A stretch of 64,000 nt of DNA, from assembly GCF_022430545.2 (NCBI RefSeq), contig NZ_CP092488.2, positions 1,426,001-1,490,000 of the forward strand, given 5' to 3'. Origin of the DNA: Mycobacterium paraterrae (lineage in GTDB: Bacteria > Actinomycetota > Actinomycetes > Mycobacteriales > Mycobacteriaceae). Positions within the stretch are counted from its first letter, which is position 1. Each line of letters starts with the position of its first letter. Under the pieces are notes generated by a model. That model worked only from the letters and a program-made list of their open reading frames with translations. It had not been told where the DNA came from and did no database searches. A program made the position numbers and the translations under genes. This document shows, in pieces, positions 36,922 through 44,933 of this stretch.

Positions 36922-37551
36922 AAGCGGCCACCTCCTCAACGGCGACGGCTCGGGCCCGGCCGGGGGACGAGCGGTTGGGGGCGCGCGAAGCGCGACCGCA
37001 ACCAGTCTTGCACACCTTGTGCCAATGTGCCGATGGTCAATTCCATTGTGTAGCAAGGATATACGTTTTGGTGCGAATGGGATTGGAAGGAGGTGGTGGG
37101 GTTGAGAGAGAATGAACGGTGTTGTGGCAGTGGTGAATGCGTTGAGGGAGCGTGAGTGATTAAAGGTGGCTTGGGTTTGACAGCCGGGCTACAGCGGCGG
37201 CGAGCATCGCGAGTCACGCGAGGGTCGCGCTGGGCTTCAGTCACGGTCGGTTCCGTTCGCCCAGCCCGCCGCCAATCTTGCGACAGGCGAGCTGCATTCG
37301 TGGCAATAGGTGTTTCCGCGGATTTGGCTCCTGATCATCCTGGGCGGCGCTTGGCGGATGCAGGCTCGTTTTCGACAAGCAGGCCTCCGCGGAAACGCCC
37401 AACTCAACTTGGCGTCGCAAAGACCACGGAATGACATACTTTGGTTGTTCGCAACCTGAGCGTCACGGATGGATCTGTGGGTGGGTTCTGACATGATGCA
37501 GGCAGCGCCATGGAGTGTGGGCAACGCTGCGCGGGCGCCCGAGGAGGGACT
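36922..37551. other. 630-bp non-coding region between relaxase and ietA-like gene; oriT candidate
   Basis: No real gene found. The relaxase-proximal 160 bp is where an origin of transfer is usually found for MobF relaxases. It has short inverted pairs (CGCGC/GCGCG around 36981; CCATT at 37043 with AATGG at 37075) and a locally AT-rich run with AAGGATATACG. None is strong enough to call a nick site. The rest shows nothing recognisable. Confidence 0.3.
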
Positions 37552-38514
37552 GTGGCGAGGTCGGATCTGATCATCGACTTGGTCGAGGCGCAGCAGCGTG
37601 GCGACAACAGCAGATTTCGGATGCTTGTCGAAGCAATTATCGCTGAGGAACGCAGCAATCAGCACCATTTAGTCGCTGACCGGCTGTCGCAATTGATCAC
37701 CACCGCTGGGGCACTCGGCCCGCTGGCGCGTGACGATTCCGCCCGCCATGTCGCTGACTTGGTGCAGGAAGTCGTTCCAAAGCGGCGGCTGTTTGACGTG
37801 CAGATGGATTCGCGCGTCGCCGCGGCCGTCGGCGCGGTCATTGAGGAACACCACCGCTGCGAATTGCTTCGCAGCCACGGCCTGGAGCCGCGTAACCGCA
37901 TTCTGTTAGAAGGGCCGCCCGGTAACGGCAAAACATCGCTGGCCGAAGCGATAGCGGCGGAATTGATGGTGCCGTTCTACGTAGTGCGCTACGAGGGGGT
38001 CGTCTCCAGTTTCCTCGGCGAGACAACGAGCCGGCTTGATCACGTTTTCGAGTTCGCCCGCACCCGGCGATGCGTCCTGTTCTTCGATGAATTCGACACA
38101 ATCGCGAAAGAGCGCGCCGACGCCCACGAGACCGGCGAAATCAAGCGGGTCGTGTCAACCCTGCTGTTGCAGATCGACCGGCTGCCGTCACATGTGGTAG
38201 CCGTATGCGCGACCAACCATGGGGAGCTCCTCGACCGGGCCGCCTGGCGACGGTTTCAGCTGCGTTTACCCCTGGAACCGCCGTCGCGCGCTCAAGCCAC
38301 TGAGTTTTTGGAGCGCCTGCGCATCAAACTGGGCGGCAGCCTGGGCCAGACTCCACGGACGCTGGCCGATAAGTTGGCGGGAGCAAGCTATGCCGAAATC
38401 GAGGAGTTCGCTCAAGACGTTATGCGCCGCTTCGTCTTAGCTCTTCCCGATGGTCGTGTCGAAGATGTAGTACGCGACCAGCTAAAGCAGTGGCACGCGT
38501 TGAGGAATTTGTGA
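37552..38514 (+). CDS. AAA+ ATPase of an IetAS-type defence pair (IetA-like)
   Basis: A 320-residue AAA+ ATPase. A helical N-terminus (about 1-110) is followed by Walker A GPPGNGKTS (G121-S129), Walker B CVLFFDEFD (D179, E180), the sensor CATNHGELLDRA and arginine-finger region AAWRRFQLRLPLEPP. Its stop overlaps the next gene, a subtilisin-like protease. ATPase + subtilase pairs named IetAS are known as anti-phage systems and were first noted for plasmid incompatibility; assignment here is by gene pair and domain order. GTG 37552 has GAGGAGGGA close upstream; the longer frame adds only unconserved residues. Confidence 0.85.
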   Translation: MARSDLIIDLVEAQQRGDNSRFRMLVEAIIAEERSNQHHLVADRLSQLITTAGALGPLARDDSARHVADLVQEVVPKRRLFDVQMDSRVAAAVGAVIEEHHRCELLRSHGLEPRNRILLEGPPGNGKTSLAEAIAAELMVPFYVVRYEGVVSSFLGETTSRLDHVFEFARTRRCVLFFDEFDTIAKERADAHETGEIKRVVSTLLLQIDRLPSHVVAVCATNHGELLDRAAWRRFQLRLPLEPPSRAQATEFLERLRIKLGGSLGQTPRTLADKLAGASYAEIEEFAQDVMRRFVLALPDGRVEDVVRDQLKQWHALRNL

Positions 38515-41102
38515 CCTCAGCGCGACCTCCGCTGCCGTTCGGGCCGCCGACTGCTGGCCAAATTCCCACCGGCACGCCACGCTTCCCGGGCAGCACTGCC
38601 GGACCGGGGCCGACCCGCCAGCGCGAACGGCTGGAACCGCAATTTACCGCTCTGCAGGGCGCACTGCAGTCAGGCCGCGTCGATGTCACAGCAGAGACCG
38701 CGGAAGCCGACCCCGAGCTGGTCGTGGTATTCGATCTGGCCGGGACCGTTGCGGAGTTCGCCCGAGCCGCCGGAGAGGTGCCCGGCTTAGAGTTCCTCCT
38801 CGAGGTCGACGGCGAAGAGTTCGAACCCGACGACGACTTCTACCTTGTGCGGAGCAATAAGCGCAGCGCGGACCCGGTCACCGACAGCCTCTATGTGGTG
38901 ATGTCTAACGCCGATGCTGTCGCGCAACTGCTGTCGTTGTTCGCTCAATGGCAACGTGATCCGCGTGGACCGCTGCCGCGAGGCCTGGCTCCGCTACGCC
39001 GCGTGTTTGCCCTCCTACGGGAGGTCCGTCGGTGGGGTCCCCAGGACCGGGTCCGTGAAACCGGGCTGTTGGAGGATTGGCGCGAAACCGTCGAAATAGT
39101 AGGCCAGTCAACCAGTTTCGCGCGTGTGGAGATTGAGCTGTGGTACCGCCGTGACTCGGCCCGTCGCGCCGTTGCGCAAGCCGAGGTGGCGGGCGTAGTC
39201 GCTGAGGCGGGCGGACAGGTCATCAGCCAGGTGACCATCGAGGGCATCGATTACCACGCAATGCTGGTCGACATTCCTTACCAGCAAGTCGAATCGGTCG
39301 TTCAACAAGGCCCCGATGCGATTGAACTGCTACGCACCGACACCATCATGTACGTCCTTCCGGCGCGCCCGATGTCGATCCTGGGAGTCGCTGCCACCGA
39401 CGAACCGCTGGACCCCGCACGGTTTGCTACACCACCGAGCGGCAAGCCCCCGCGCGTGGCGCTGCTTGACGGTCTGCCGATGGCTGGCCACCTCGCCCTC
39501 AACGGGCGGCTCATCATCGATGACCCGGACCAGATCGCCGTCGACTACTCGAGTTCCCAGATGCATCACGGTACGGCGATGGCATCGCTCATCTGCCACG
39601 GCGACCTCAACGAGGACGCGGCGCCAAGCAGCCGCCGCCTCTACGTCCGCCCGATCATGCGGCCGCACCCGTTGTTTGACGAAAGCGAGATCGTCATCCC
39701 CGATCGGCTGATGGTCGATCTCATCCATCGCGCATTTCGGCGCATGTTCGAGGCTGATGGCTCGGCTTCACCGCAAGTTCCCAGCGTCCGGGTAGTCAAC
39801 CTGTCCGTCGGCGATCCCGCACAAATGTTCATCCGCCGCATCAGCCCGGTCGCCAAACTGCTCGACTGGCTGGCGCATCGCTACAACTTGGTCATCCTGG
39901 TCAGCGCGGGCAACCACGATATCGACGTCACAGTCCCGGCCGCGACACTTAGCGACACCGAAGCGTTACGCCAATCCGTCGCAACTGCGATGCACGAGCG
40001 GGCCCGTCTACGACGCATCCTCTCGCCGGCCGAAGCAATCAACGTGGTGACGGTCGGCGCCCTACATTTCGACGCAGCGACCACACCGGTCAGCGACACC
40101 GTCCTCGACACCGTTCGCGCCGGGATGCCGGCGCTGTACACCCCGGTGGGCTTTGGCCACCACAACTCCGCGAAACCCGAGGTAATGCTGCCCGGCGGAC
40201 GCAGCTTGCATCAGCGGCCGCCATCCGTCGAAGGCGATACCGCACTGTATGCAGCCGAAACGACCGTCACCGGTCCTGGGCTTCGCGTCGCCGCCCCTGG
40301 CACCGGCGGGGCGATCACCTCCTCGGCCTACACCCATGGCACTAGTAACGCCACAGCGCTGGCCACGAGAACCGTCGACGGCATCTTTGACGTACTCGAA
40401 GGACTATCCCTCCAACCGAGTGAACCCCCATTTCCTGCAGCGGAATACCATCCTGTGCTGGCCAAAAGTCTGCTGGTACACGCCGCATCGTGGGGGTCGC
40501 TGCGGAGCGACGTCGAAGAAGCCATCACCGACACCAGCCTTAACCGGCGCGCCGTCTCACGGCTGCTGGGATACGGCGCCATCGACGACGAGCGCGTTGC
40601 TACTGCGACCTCGAACCGGGTGCTTCTGCTCGGCGCCGGGTCGATCTCGGCCAACCAGCGCCTGACGTTCGCCCTGCCCCTTCCCGGAAGTCTGGCCGCG
40701 ACAACAGAGTGGCGGCGGCTGACCGTCACCCTGGGATGGATCTCCGAGGTCAACCCCCGCACCCGTAAGCACCGGATGGCCCGTTTGTCTTTCGACCCGC
40801 CCGGCGGCCCACTGGCAGTGGAGGGCACTCAGGCCGAATATTGGGTCGCTAGAGCCGGAACCGTGCAGCATGAGGTATTCGAGGGCCGGCGCGCGGTCGC
40901 CTTCGCTGTCGGGGACGCCCTGCAGATTGGCGTGGACTGCCGCGTGGACGCCGGCCGATTGTCGTCGCCGGTCCGCTTCGGTCTCGCCGCGACCCTTGAG
41001 ATCGGCGCCGCGGTCCAATCGGACATTCATACGGAGGTTCGCCAGCAATTGCAGATCCGTCTGCAGAATCGCGCTCGCCAGGCCGCGACCCCGCGCGGGT
41101 AA
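38511..41102 (+). CDS. subtilisin-like serine protease of an IetAS-type pair (IetS-like)
   Basis: An 863-residue S8 protease without signal peptide. Catalytic triad visible in order: D320 (RVALLDGLP), H353 (QMHHGTAMASLICHGD), oxyanion N468 (VSAGNHD), S612 (THGTSNATALATR). The N-terminal ~300 residues are a partner or sensor region with no known fold; the C-terminal ~200 residues are beta-rich (WRRLTVTLGWISEVNPRTRK). A cytosolic subtilase coupled 4-nt (GTGA) to an AAA ATPase is the hallmark of IetAS. GTG 38511 with GAGGA 5 nt upstream was preferred to GTG 38490. Confidence 0.87.
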   Translation: MTSARPPLPFGPPTAGQIPTGTPRFPGSTAGPGPTRQRERLEPQFTALQGALQSGRVDVTAETAEADPELVVVFDLAGTVAEFARAAGEVPGLEFLLEVDGEEFEPDDDFYLVRSNKRSADPVTDSLYVVMSNADAVAQLLSLFAQWQRDPRGPLPRGLAPLRRVFALLREVRRWGPQDRVRETGLLEDWRETVEIVGQSTSFARVEIELWYRRDSARRAVAQAEVAGVVAEAGGQVISQVTIEGIDYHAMLVDIPYQQVESVVQQGPDAIELLRTDTIMYVLPARPMSILGVAATDEPLDPARFATPPSGKPPRVALLDGLPMAGHLALNGRLIIDDPDQIAVDYSSSQMHHGTAMASLICHGDLNEDAAPSSRRLYVRPIMRPHPLFDESEIVIPDRLMVDLIHRAFRRMFEADGSASPQVPSVRVVNLSVGDPAQMFIRRISPVAKLLDWLAHRYNLVILVSAGNHDIDVTVPAATLSDTEALRQSVATAMHERARLRRILSPAEAINVVTVGALHFDAATTPVSDTVLDTVRAGMPALYTPVGFGHHNSAKPEVMLPGGRSLHQRPPSVEGDTALYAAETTVTGPGLRVAAPGTGGAITSSAYTHGTSNATALATRTVDGIFDVLEGLSLQPSEPPFPAAEYHPVLAKSLLVHAASWGSLRSDVEEAITDTSLNRRAVSRLLGYGAIDDERVATATSNRVLLLGAGSISANQRLTFALPLPGSLAATTEWRRLTVTLGWISEVNPRTRKHRMARLSFDPPGGPLAVEGTQAEYWVARAGTVQHEVFEGRRAVAFAVGDALQIGVDCRVDAGRLSSPVRFGLAATLEIGAAVQSDIHTEVRQQLQIRLQNRARQAATPRG

Positions 41103-41238
41103 GCCACTTCGAAGGCGCCCATGCATCGGTCTGAGCGGTCACGGTGTCGGCACTGCCGCGGTAAGTCACTTGTCCCGCTTGCTGCGCACGGTTCCAGACT
41201 TCTCAGAACCGCAGAGGCGGCGGATTACCCTGCTAGAA

Positions 41239-41394
41239 GTGACCGCTGCTGATGATCGTGAATCGCTTGAAGAGACCCTTGCAGCGTTGCAAACCCCGGG
41301 CCTACTCGAGGAACTGCGCCAGGCCGACGCCGACTACTTGGCCGGACGTACAGTCAGCGGCGAAGAGGTTCGCGCACGCTACGGCCTGAGATGA
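41239..41394 (+). pseudogene. C-terminal half of a RelB/YefM-type antitoxin
   Basis: DRESLEETLAALQTPGLLEE with a C-terminus LAGRTVSGEEVRARYGLR closely parallels the toxin-binding tail of RelB/YefM antitoxins such as M. tuberculosis RelB. The N-terminal DNA-binding Phd part is missing or unrecognisable upstream, and no RelE-type toxin follows. GTG 41239 would make a 51-residue peptide without a good ribosome site, so this is probably a relic. Confidence 0.55.
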
Positions 41395-41491
41395 GCGCTG
41401 TGCCCACCCCAGCTCATCGACGATGATTTGTGAAGACTCGCCTATGAGGTCCCGCCGCGTAACTCAGGTGATCGGAATGAGGGGTGACGCG

Positions 41492-41674
41492 GTGACCGAT
41501 CTGCAGAGGGCCAAGCGCCGGGTTAAGACTGTGCGCGCCGCCCGTCAAAGCAGCGAGCTCGAAGGTTCACACAGCACCGCGGCCACTCGAGCTGACCAGG
41601 TTCGCTACGCCCGTGGGTCGATCACCACTGCCGAGCTGGGCGATCGCGTTCGACGTCGTTACAACGTGAAATAG
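41492..41674 (+). CDS. orphan VbhA-like Fic antitoxin
   Basis: A 60-residue helical protein. RAARQSSELEGSHSTAATRA holds the inhibitory motif S-x-x-x-E-G (S20, E24, G25) of Fic antitoxins, whose glutamate blocks ATP binding in the Fic enzyme. The C-terminus DQVRYARGSITTAELGDRVR followed by RRYNVK matches VbhA-like proteins. A Fic toxin normally follows at once; here the next 360 nt hold no Fic gene (no HPFxxGNGR motif), only the tRNA fragment and then backbone. GTG 41492 has GAGGGG 7-8 nt upstream. Confidence 0.72.
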   Translation: MTDLQRAKRRVKTVRAARQSSELEGSHSTAATRADQVRYARGSITTAELGDRVRRRYNVK

Positions 41675-41856
41675 CCAGGTTTGGGGTGCCGCACCCCTGG
41701 GGAGGCCGGCGATCTAGCTCTGGACCGCTTGATCCGCACACAGTCCGCAGCGGCACCACTGGCTGCCCACTCCAACTAACGTGGACAACATATTTGAGCT
41801 GCGCCATCGCATTCCGGCCAACACACCTCACTCCAGCAAACGCTCAGGTGGCTTGT

Positions 41857-41898
41857 TTCGGGACGAAGAGGTCGTGGGTTCGAATCCCGCCACCCCGA
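41857..41898 (+). other. 3' fragment of tRNA-Pro; probable right attachment site (attR)
   Basis: From the anticodon loop (TTCGGGA, anticodon CGG) through the anticodon-stem half CGAAG, the T arm (CGTGGGTTCGAATCCCG) and the acceptor half CACCCCG, this equals the last ~42 nt of a mycobacterial tRNA-Pro. The 5' half is absent: the preceding bases do not form the D arm. Such 3' tRNA ends are left at the far border when an element integrates into a tRNA gene, so the element should lie to the left and the intact tRNA beyond its other end. No second copy was noticed in this window. Confidence 0.72.
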
Positions 41899-42042
41899 CT
41901 CACATTTGGGCAGCACGGCGGCGGTGCGCCTTGCTGCATATTCTCAGCTTTTGAATCAAGGGAAAACCCTGTATCGCCGCCACGACAGGCTCATTATTTT
42001 TTAGGCAGCAGCACGCGGTTCACTGGGGATGGGGAGCAGTTC

Positions 42043-42405
42043 ATGGGGGTTGCACGGGGATTGGCGGCAGGCGGCACATTCGCAGCCGTTGCCGCCGGAT
42101 TGGCTTTTCACGCGGCGGGTGAACCGCCGATCGGGCGCTACACCGCGATGGCGATCGACGACGCGACGGGACTCGAGGTACCCGGCATGACGTCGACCCT
42201 GACGTTCGTGGCATGCGGCCCCGGCTGCGCGCATGTACTTTCGCCAACCGGCGCTTTCGACCTGCACCTCCGCGACGGCGCGTGGACCGGTACAGCGAAA
42301 TCGCTCAGCGGCCAATCGTGCACGGACACAGTGGACGCCAGACTCTTCATGACCCAGTCGTGCGCGGGAAAGACCTCCCACGCGCAACTGAAGAAGAGCG
42401 GCTGA
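42043..42405 (+). CDS. small secreted protein, unknown function
   Basis: A 120-residue protein with a short signal-like hydrophobic N-terminus (GLAAGGTFAAVAAGLAFHAA) and an exported domain with four cysteines (ACGPGCAHV, GQSCTDTV, TQSCAGK) that may form two disulfides. ATG 42043 has GGGGAG 8 nt upstream. It is the first backbone gene right of the attachment site. No function recognised. Confidence 0.7.
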   Translation: MGVARGLAAGGTFAAVAAGLAFHAAGEPPIGRYTAMAIDDATGLEVPGMTSTLTFVACGPGCAHVLSPTGAFDLHLRDGAWTGTAKSLSGQSCTDTVDARLFMTQSCAGKTSHAQLKKSG

Positions 42406-42412
42406 GGCTGCG

Positions 42413-43105
42413 CTAAGGGACGACCAGGCTGTTGGTTGAGAGCGGCGTACCAAAGTACGTCGCCTGCGGATCAACCACGATCTTCTTGCCGTCACTGCGT
42501 CTGGCCAGCACATTGCGCGCCATCTGCTCGAAGGTGATCTTCTCGGGTCCGCCGATGTTCTCGATGCCGTCGATCGGCGGGGCCGCTGCCACTCGGGCAA
42601 CCTCGATCGCCAGGTCTGCGGTAGCGATCGGCTGTATCAGCGCGTCCGGCACGCGCACTTGGTCGCCTACCGTCAGCGACTCCGTGATGCCATCGGTGAA
42701 TTCCACGAATTGGGTCGCCCGCACTATCGAATAGGGAACGTCCGCCCCCTCGATGAGCTTCTCCTGGGCGGCCTTGGCCCGCATATAACCGCTCTCCGGC
42801 AGCTGGTCGCAGCCCACGATCGATACTGCGAGGTAGTGGCCCACACCCGTATCTCGCGCCGCGGCAAGCAAATTCGTCGTCGACGTTGTGAAGAACTCCA
42901 GCACCGGATCGTCATCGAAGGAGGGCGCGTTGGCGACGTCCACGACAACGGCGGCGTCGGTGAGTGCTGCGGTGAGCCCCTCCCCGGTCAGGGCATTCAC
43001 GCCGGTCCGCGGCGAGGCCGCGACGGCGTCATGGCCGCGATCATTTAATGCTTTGACCACTTTAGATCCGAGAGCTCCGGTGCCGCCGACCACCACGATC
43101 TTCAC
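42413..43105 (-). CDS. NmrA/SDR-type NAD(P)-binding protein
   Basis: A 230-residue atypical SDR: Rossmann motif MKIVVVGGTGALGSKVV (GGTGxxG), TTNLLAAARDTGVGHYLAVS and the C-terminal IENIGGPEKITFEQMARNVL. It belongs to the NAD(P)H-binding/NmrA group, which includes redox sensors and quinone-type reductases; the substrate is unknown. Confidence 0.85.
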   Translation of the reverse strand: MKIVVVGGTGALGSKVVKALNDRGHDAVAASPRTGVNALTGEGLTAALTDAAVVVDVANAPSFDDDPVLEFFTTSTTNLLAAARDTGVGHYLAVSIVGCDQLPESGYMRAKAAQEKLIEGADVPYSIVRATQFVEFTDGITESLTVGDQVRVPDALIQPIATADLAIEVARVAAAPPIDGIENIGGPEKITFEQMARNVLARRSDGKKIVVDPQATYFGTPLSTNSLVVP

Positions 43106-43152
43106 TGCGGTATCAGCTCACATAGTTGCTATCCAGGTCAAGGTTGGTCACC

Positions 43153-43830
43153 TCAGATGCCGGGGTACCACACATCCGGCGGTAGCAGGCTGGACAGGTT
43201 CTCGACCGCGGCGAGCGCCGCCGACGTGTCAGCCAACCCGCTCCATAACAGCGTGGCGTCGGTCGAGCCGGGCGCCTCGAACCAAAATGCGGAGCCGACG
43301 CCCGGGTCGTCCACCGAGTAGTAGGTGCCGAGAGTCGTGGAGAGCAAATTGTCGACTTGGCCGTTGCCGAACACCACGTTGATGTCGTGCAACGCGGCAG
43401 TGACGTCAGCCGGCGGCTCTTGCTCGGTGGCGGCGTTGAAACTCGGGAAGAACGCGGAATCGGTCACCGTCGCGCCGGCCAGACCGCCGGGGTCGGTACC
43501 CCCGCTGGTGGCCGTACCGAACGTGTAGACCGACTCGTCGCTCCACGGAGTCGCGTAGTCGGACTCGAACACGTTGTAACTGCCGACAGTGGTTCCGCCT
43601 ATCAACACATTGGTCGGCTGGTATTGCTGCCACTCGGTGAAGAGCGGCTGGAACCCCACATATCCGTCCGGACCGAGCGGCGTGTAGGGCACGTGGTGTC
43701 CACCCGAGACCAAGGAAAGGCCCTGGTCGCTGAATCCGTCATCGGCGTGCGCGAGTGTGGCGGGCGCGACAGCGGCGGCAAGGCCGCTGACGGCCACGCC
43801 GAGTACCAAAAAAAGACGACGTTGATCCAT
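43153..43830 (-). CDS. secreted protein of unknown function
   Basis: A 225-residue protein with a clear signal peptide (LFLVLGVAVSGLAAAVAPAT ending at LAHADD). The mature part is rich in Gly, aromatic and Asp residues (WYP, YVGFQPLFTEWQQYQPT) with no cysteine. It resembles the PE/PPE-like class of mycobacterial secreted beta-rich proteins only in composition. Function not recognised. Confidence 0.78.
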   Translation of the reverse strand: MDQRRLFLVLGVAVSGLAAAVAPATLAHADDGFSDQGLSLVSGGHHVPYTPLGPDGYVGFQPLFTEWQQYQPTNVLIGGTTVGSYNVFESDYATPWSDESVYTFGTATSGGTDPGGLAGATVTDSAFFPSFNAATEQEPPADVTAALHDINVVFGNGQVDNLLSTTLGTYYSVDDPGVGSAFWFEAPGSTDATLLWSGLADTSAALAAVENLSSLLPPDVWYPGI

Positions 43831-44123
43831 GCCTCAATCCCCCCTGTGGGATGTTGCACTCGTATGCAACAGATCCGAATCTGCAGAGGGTATCGCCCGG
43901 CCGATCTTGAAGCATCCGGAATGAGAAATATTTGCCAGGCCACGAACTTTTCTTTACCGAAGCCTCAGTTTTCGTGCGAATGTCGCCGTTCCGGAGTTGG
44001 CTGGCGTAGCGACGCGAAGGTAGCTGGTAAAGGCTGTGCGACGCCGTCGGCAAGCGGTGCGCTCGGGTGGTCAATTCGCCCAAAACCCCTTGGGCGCCTG
44101 TCAGGACAAAGCATGATCGCCGG

Positions 44124-44933
44124 GTGAGAGTCATCGTCACCGGCGGCAACAGCGGCATCGGCGCGGCCACCGCGACCGCACTCGCCGCCGACGGGCACAG
44201 CGTCGTGATCGCGTGCCGCACGATTCCGAAGGCAGAGCGGGTCGCGGCATCAATCAACGGCGACGTCACGGTCGCCCAGCTGGATTTGGCCGACCTCGCG
44301 AGTGTGCGTAAGTTCGCCGATTCTGTCGACGGCGTCGACGTGCTGATCAACAACGCCGGAGTCCTGGGCCTGCCGCTGACCCGCACCGCGGACGGATTCG
44401 AGGCCCACATGGGAACCAACTACCTCGGCCACTTCGCGTTGACCTGTCTGCTCGGTGACCGGATCTCCGATCGGGTTATTTCGGTGGTCAGCTCGGCCTA
44501 CGCCGTGTCCCGGTTGCACCTCGAGGATCTGAACTGGCACAGCCGCGAATACTCGACCTGGCTGGCCTACGGCGAATCCAAGTTGGCCGTGATGTTGTTC
44601 AACCACGAACTGACCGGCCGCGGCGTGCGCAACTACATGACCGACCCCGGCGCGACGAACACCGACATCAGCCGCGACGCCAGCGGCATCGTGCCGTGGA
44701 TACGCGACCACACGTTCCGCGGGTTTCCCGCCCACAGCGCTCAGGTCGGCGCACGCTCGACCATTCAGGCCGTCACCACCGACCTGCCGAGCGGGACATA
44801 TCTGGCGCCACGCTTCGGCCAGTGGGGCCGGCCGAAGGTCACCAAGCCCCGTAGTAAGGCGCGGGACGCCGCGATGGCTCGCCGACTCTGGGATCTGTCC
44901 GTCGAGCTAACCGGCTGCGACTGGCCCGTTTGA
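44124..44933 (+). CDS. short-chain dehydrogenase/reductase
   Basis: A 269-residue classical-type SDR: cofactor motif VTGGNSGIGAATATAL, NNAG (LINNAGVLGLPL), catalytic serine in VVSSAYAVSR and YxxxK as AYGESKLAVM. Such enzymes reduce or oxidise alcohols and ketones with NAD(P). GTG 44124 matches the start of homology; the longer frame would add unconserved residues. Its TGA overlaps the next start. Confidence 0.88.
   Translation: MRVIVTGGNSGIGAATATALAADGHSVVIACRTIPKAERVAASINGDVTVAQLDLADLASVRKFADSVDGVDVLINNAGVLGLPLTRTADGFEAHMGTNYLGHFALTCLLGDRISDRVISVVSSAYAVSRLHLEDLNWHSREYSTWLAYGESKLAVMLFNHELTGRGVRNYMTDPGATNTDISRDASGIVPWIRDHTFRGFPAHSAQVGARSTIQAVTTDLPSGTYLAPRFGQWGRPKVTKPRSKARDAAMARRLWDLSVELTGCDWPV

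Noticed and set aside
35698..37053. 451-codon plus-strand frame opposite the relaxase
   Set aside because: Long only because of GC-rich third positions; the minus strand carries all relaxase and helicase motifs.
41800..41900. complete tRNA-Pro gene
   Set aside because: Only the anticodon loop to the 3' acceptor half is present; the D arm and 5' acceptor half are absent, so it is a fragment.
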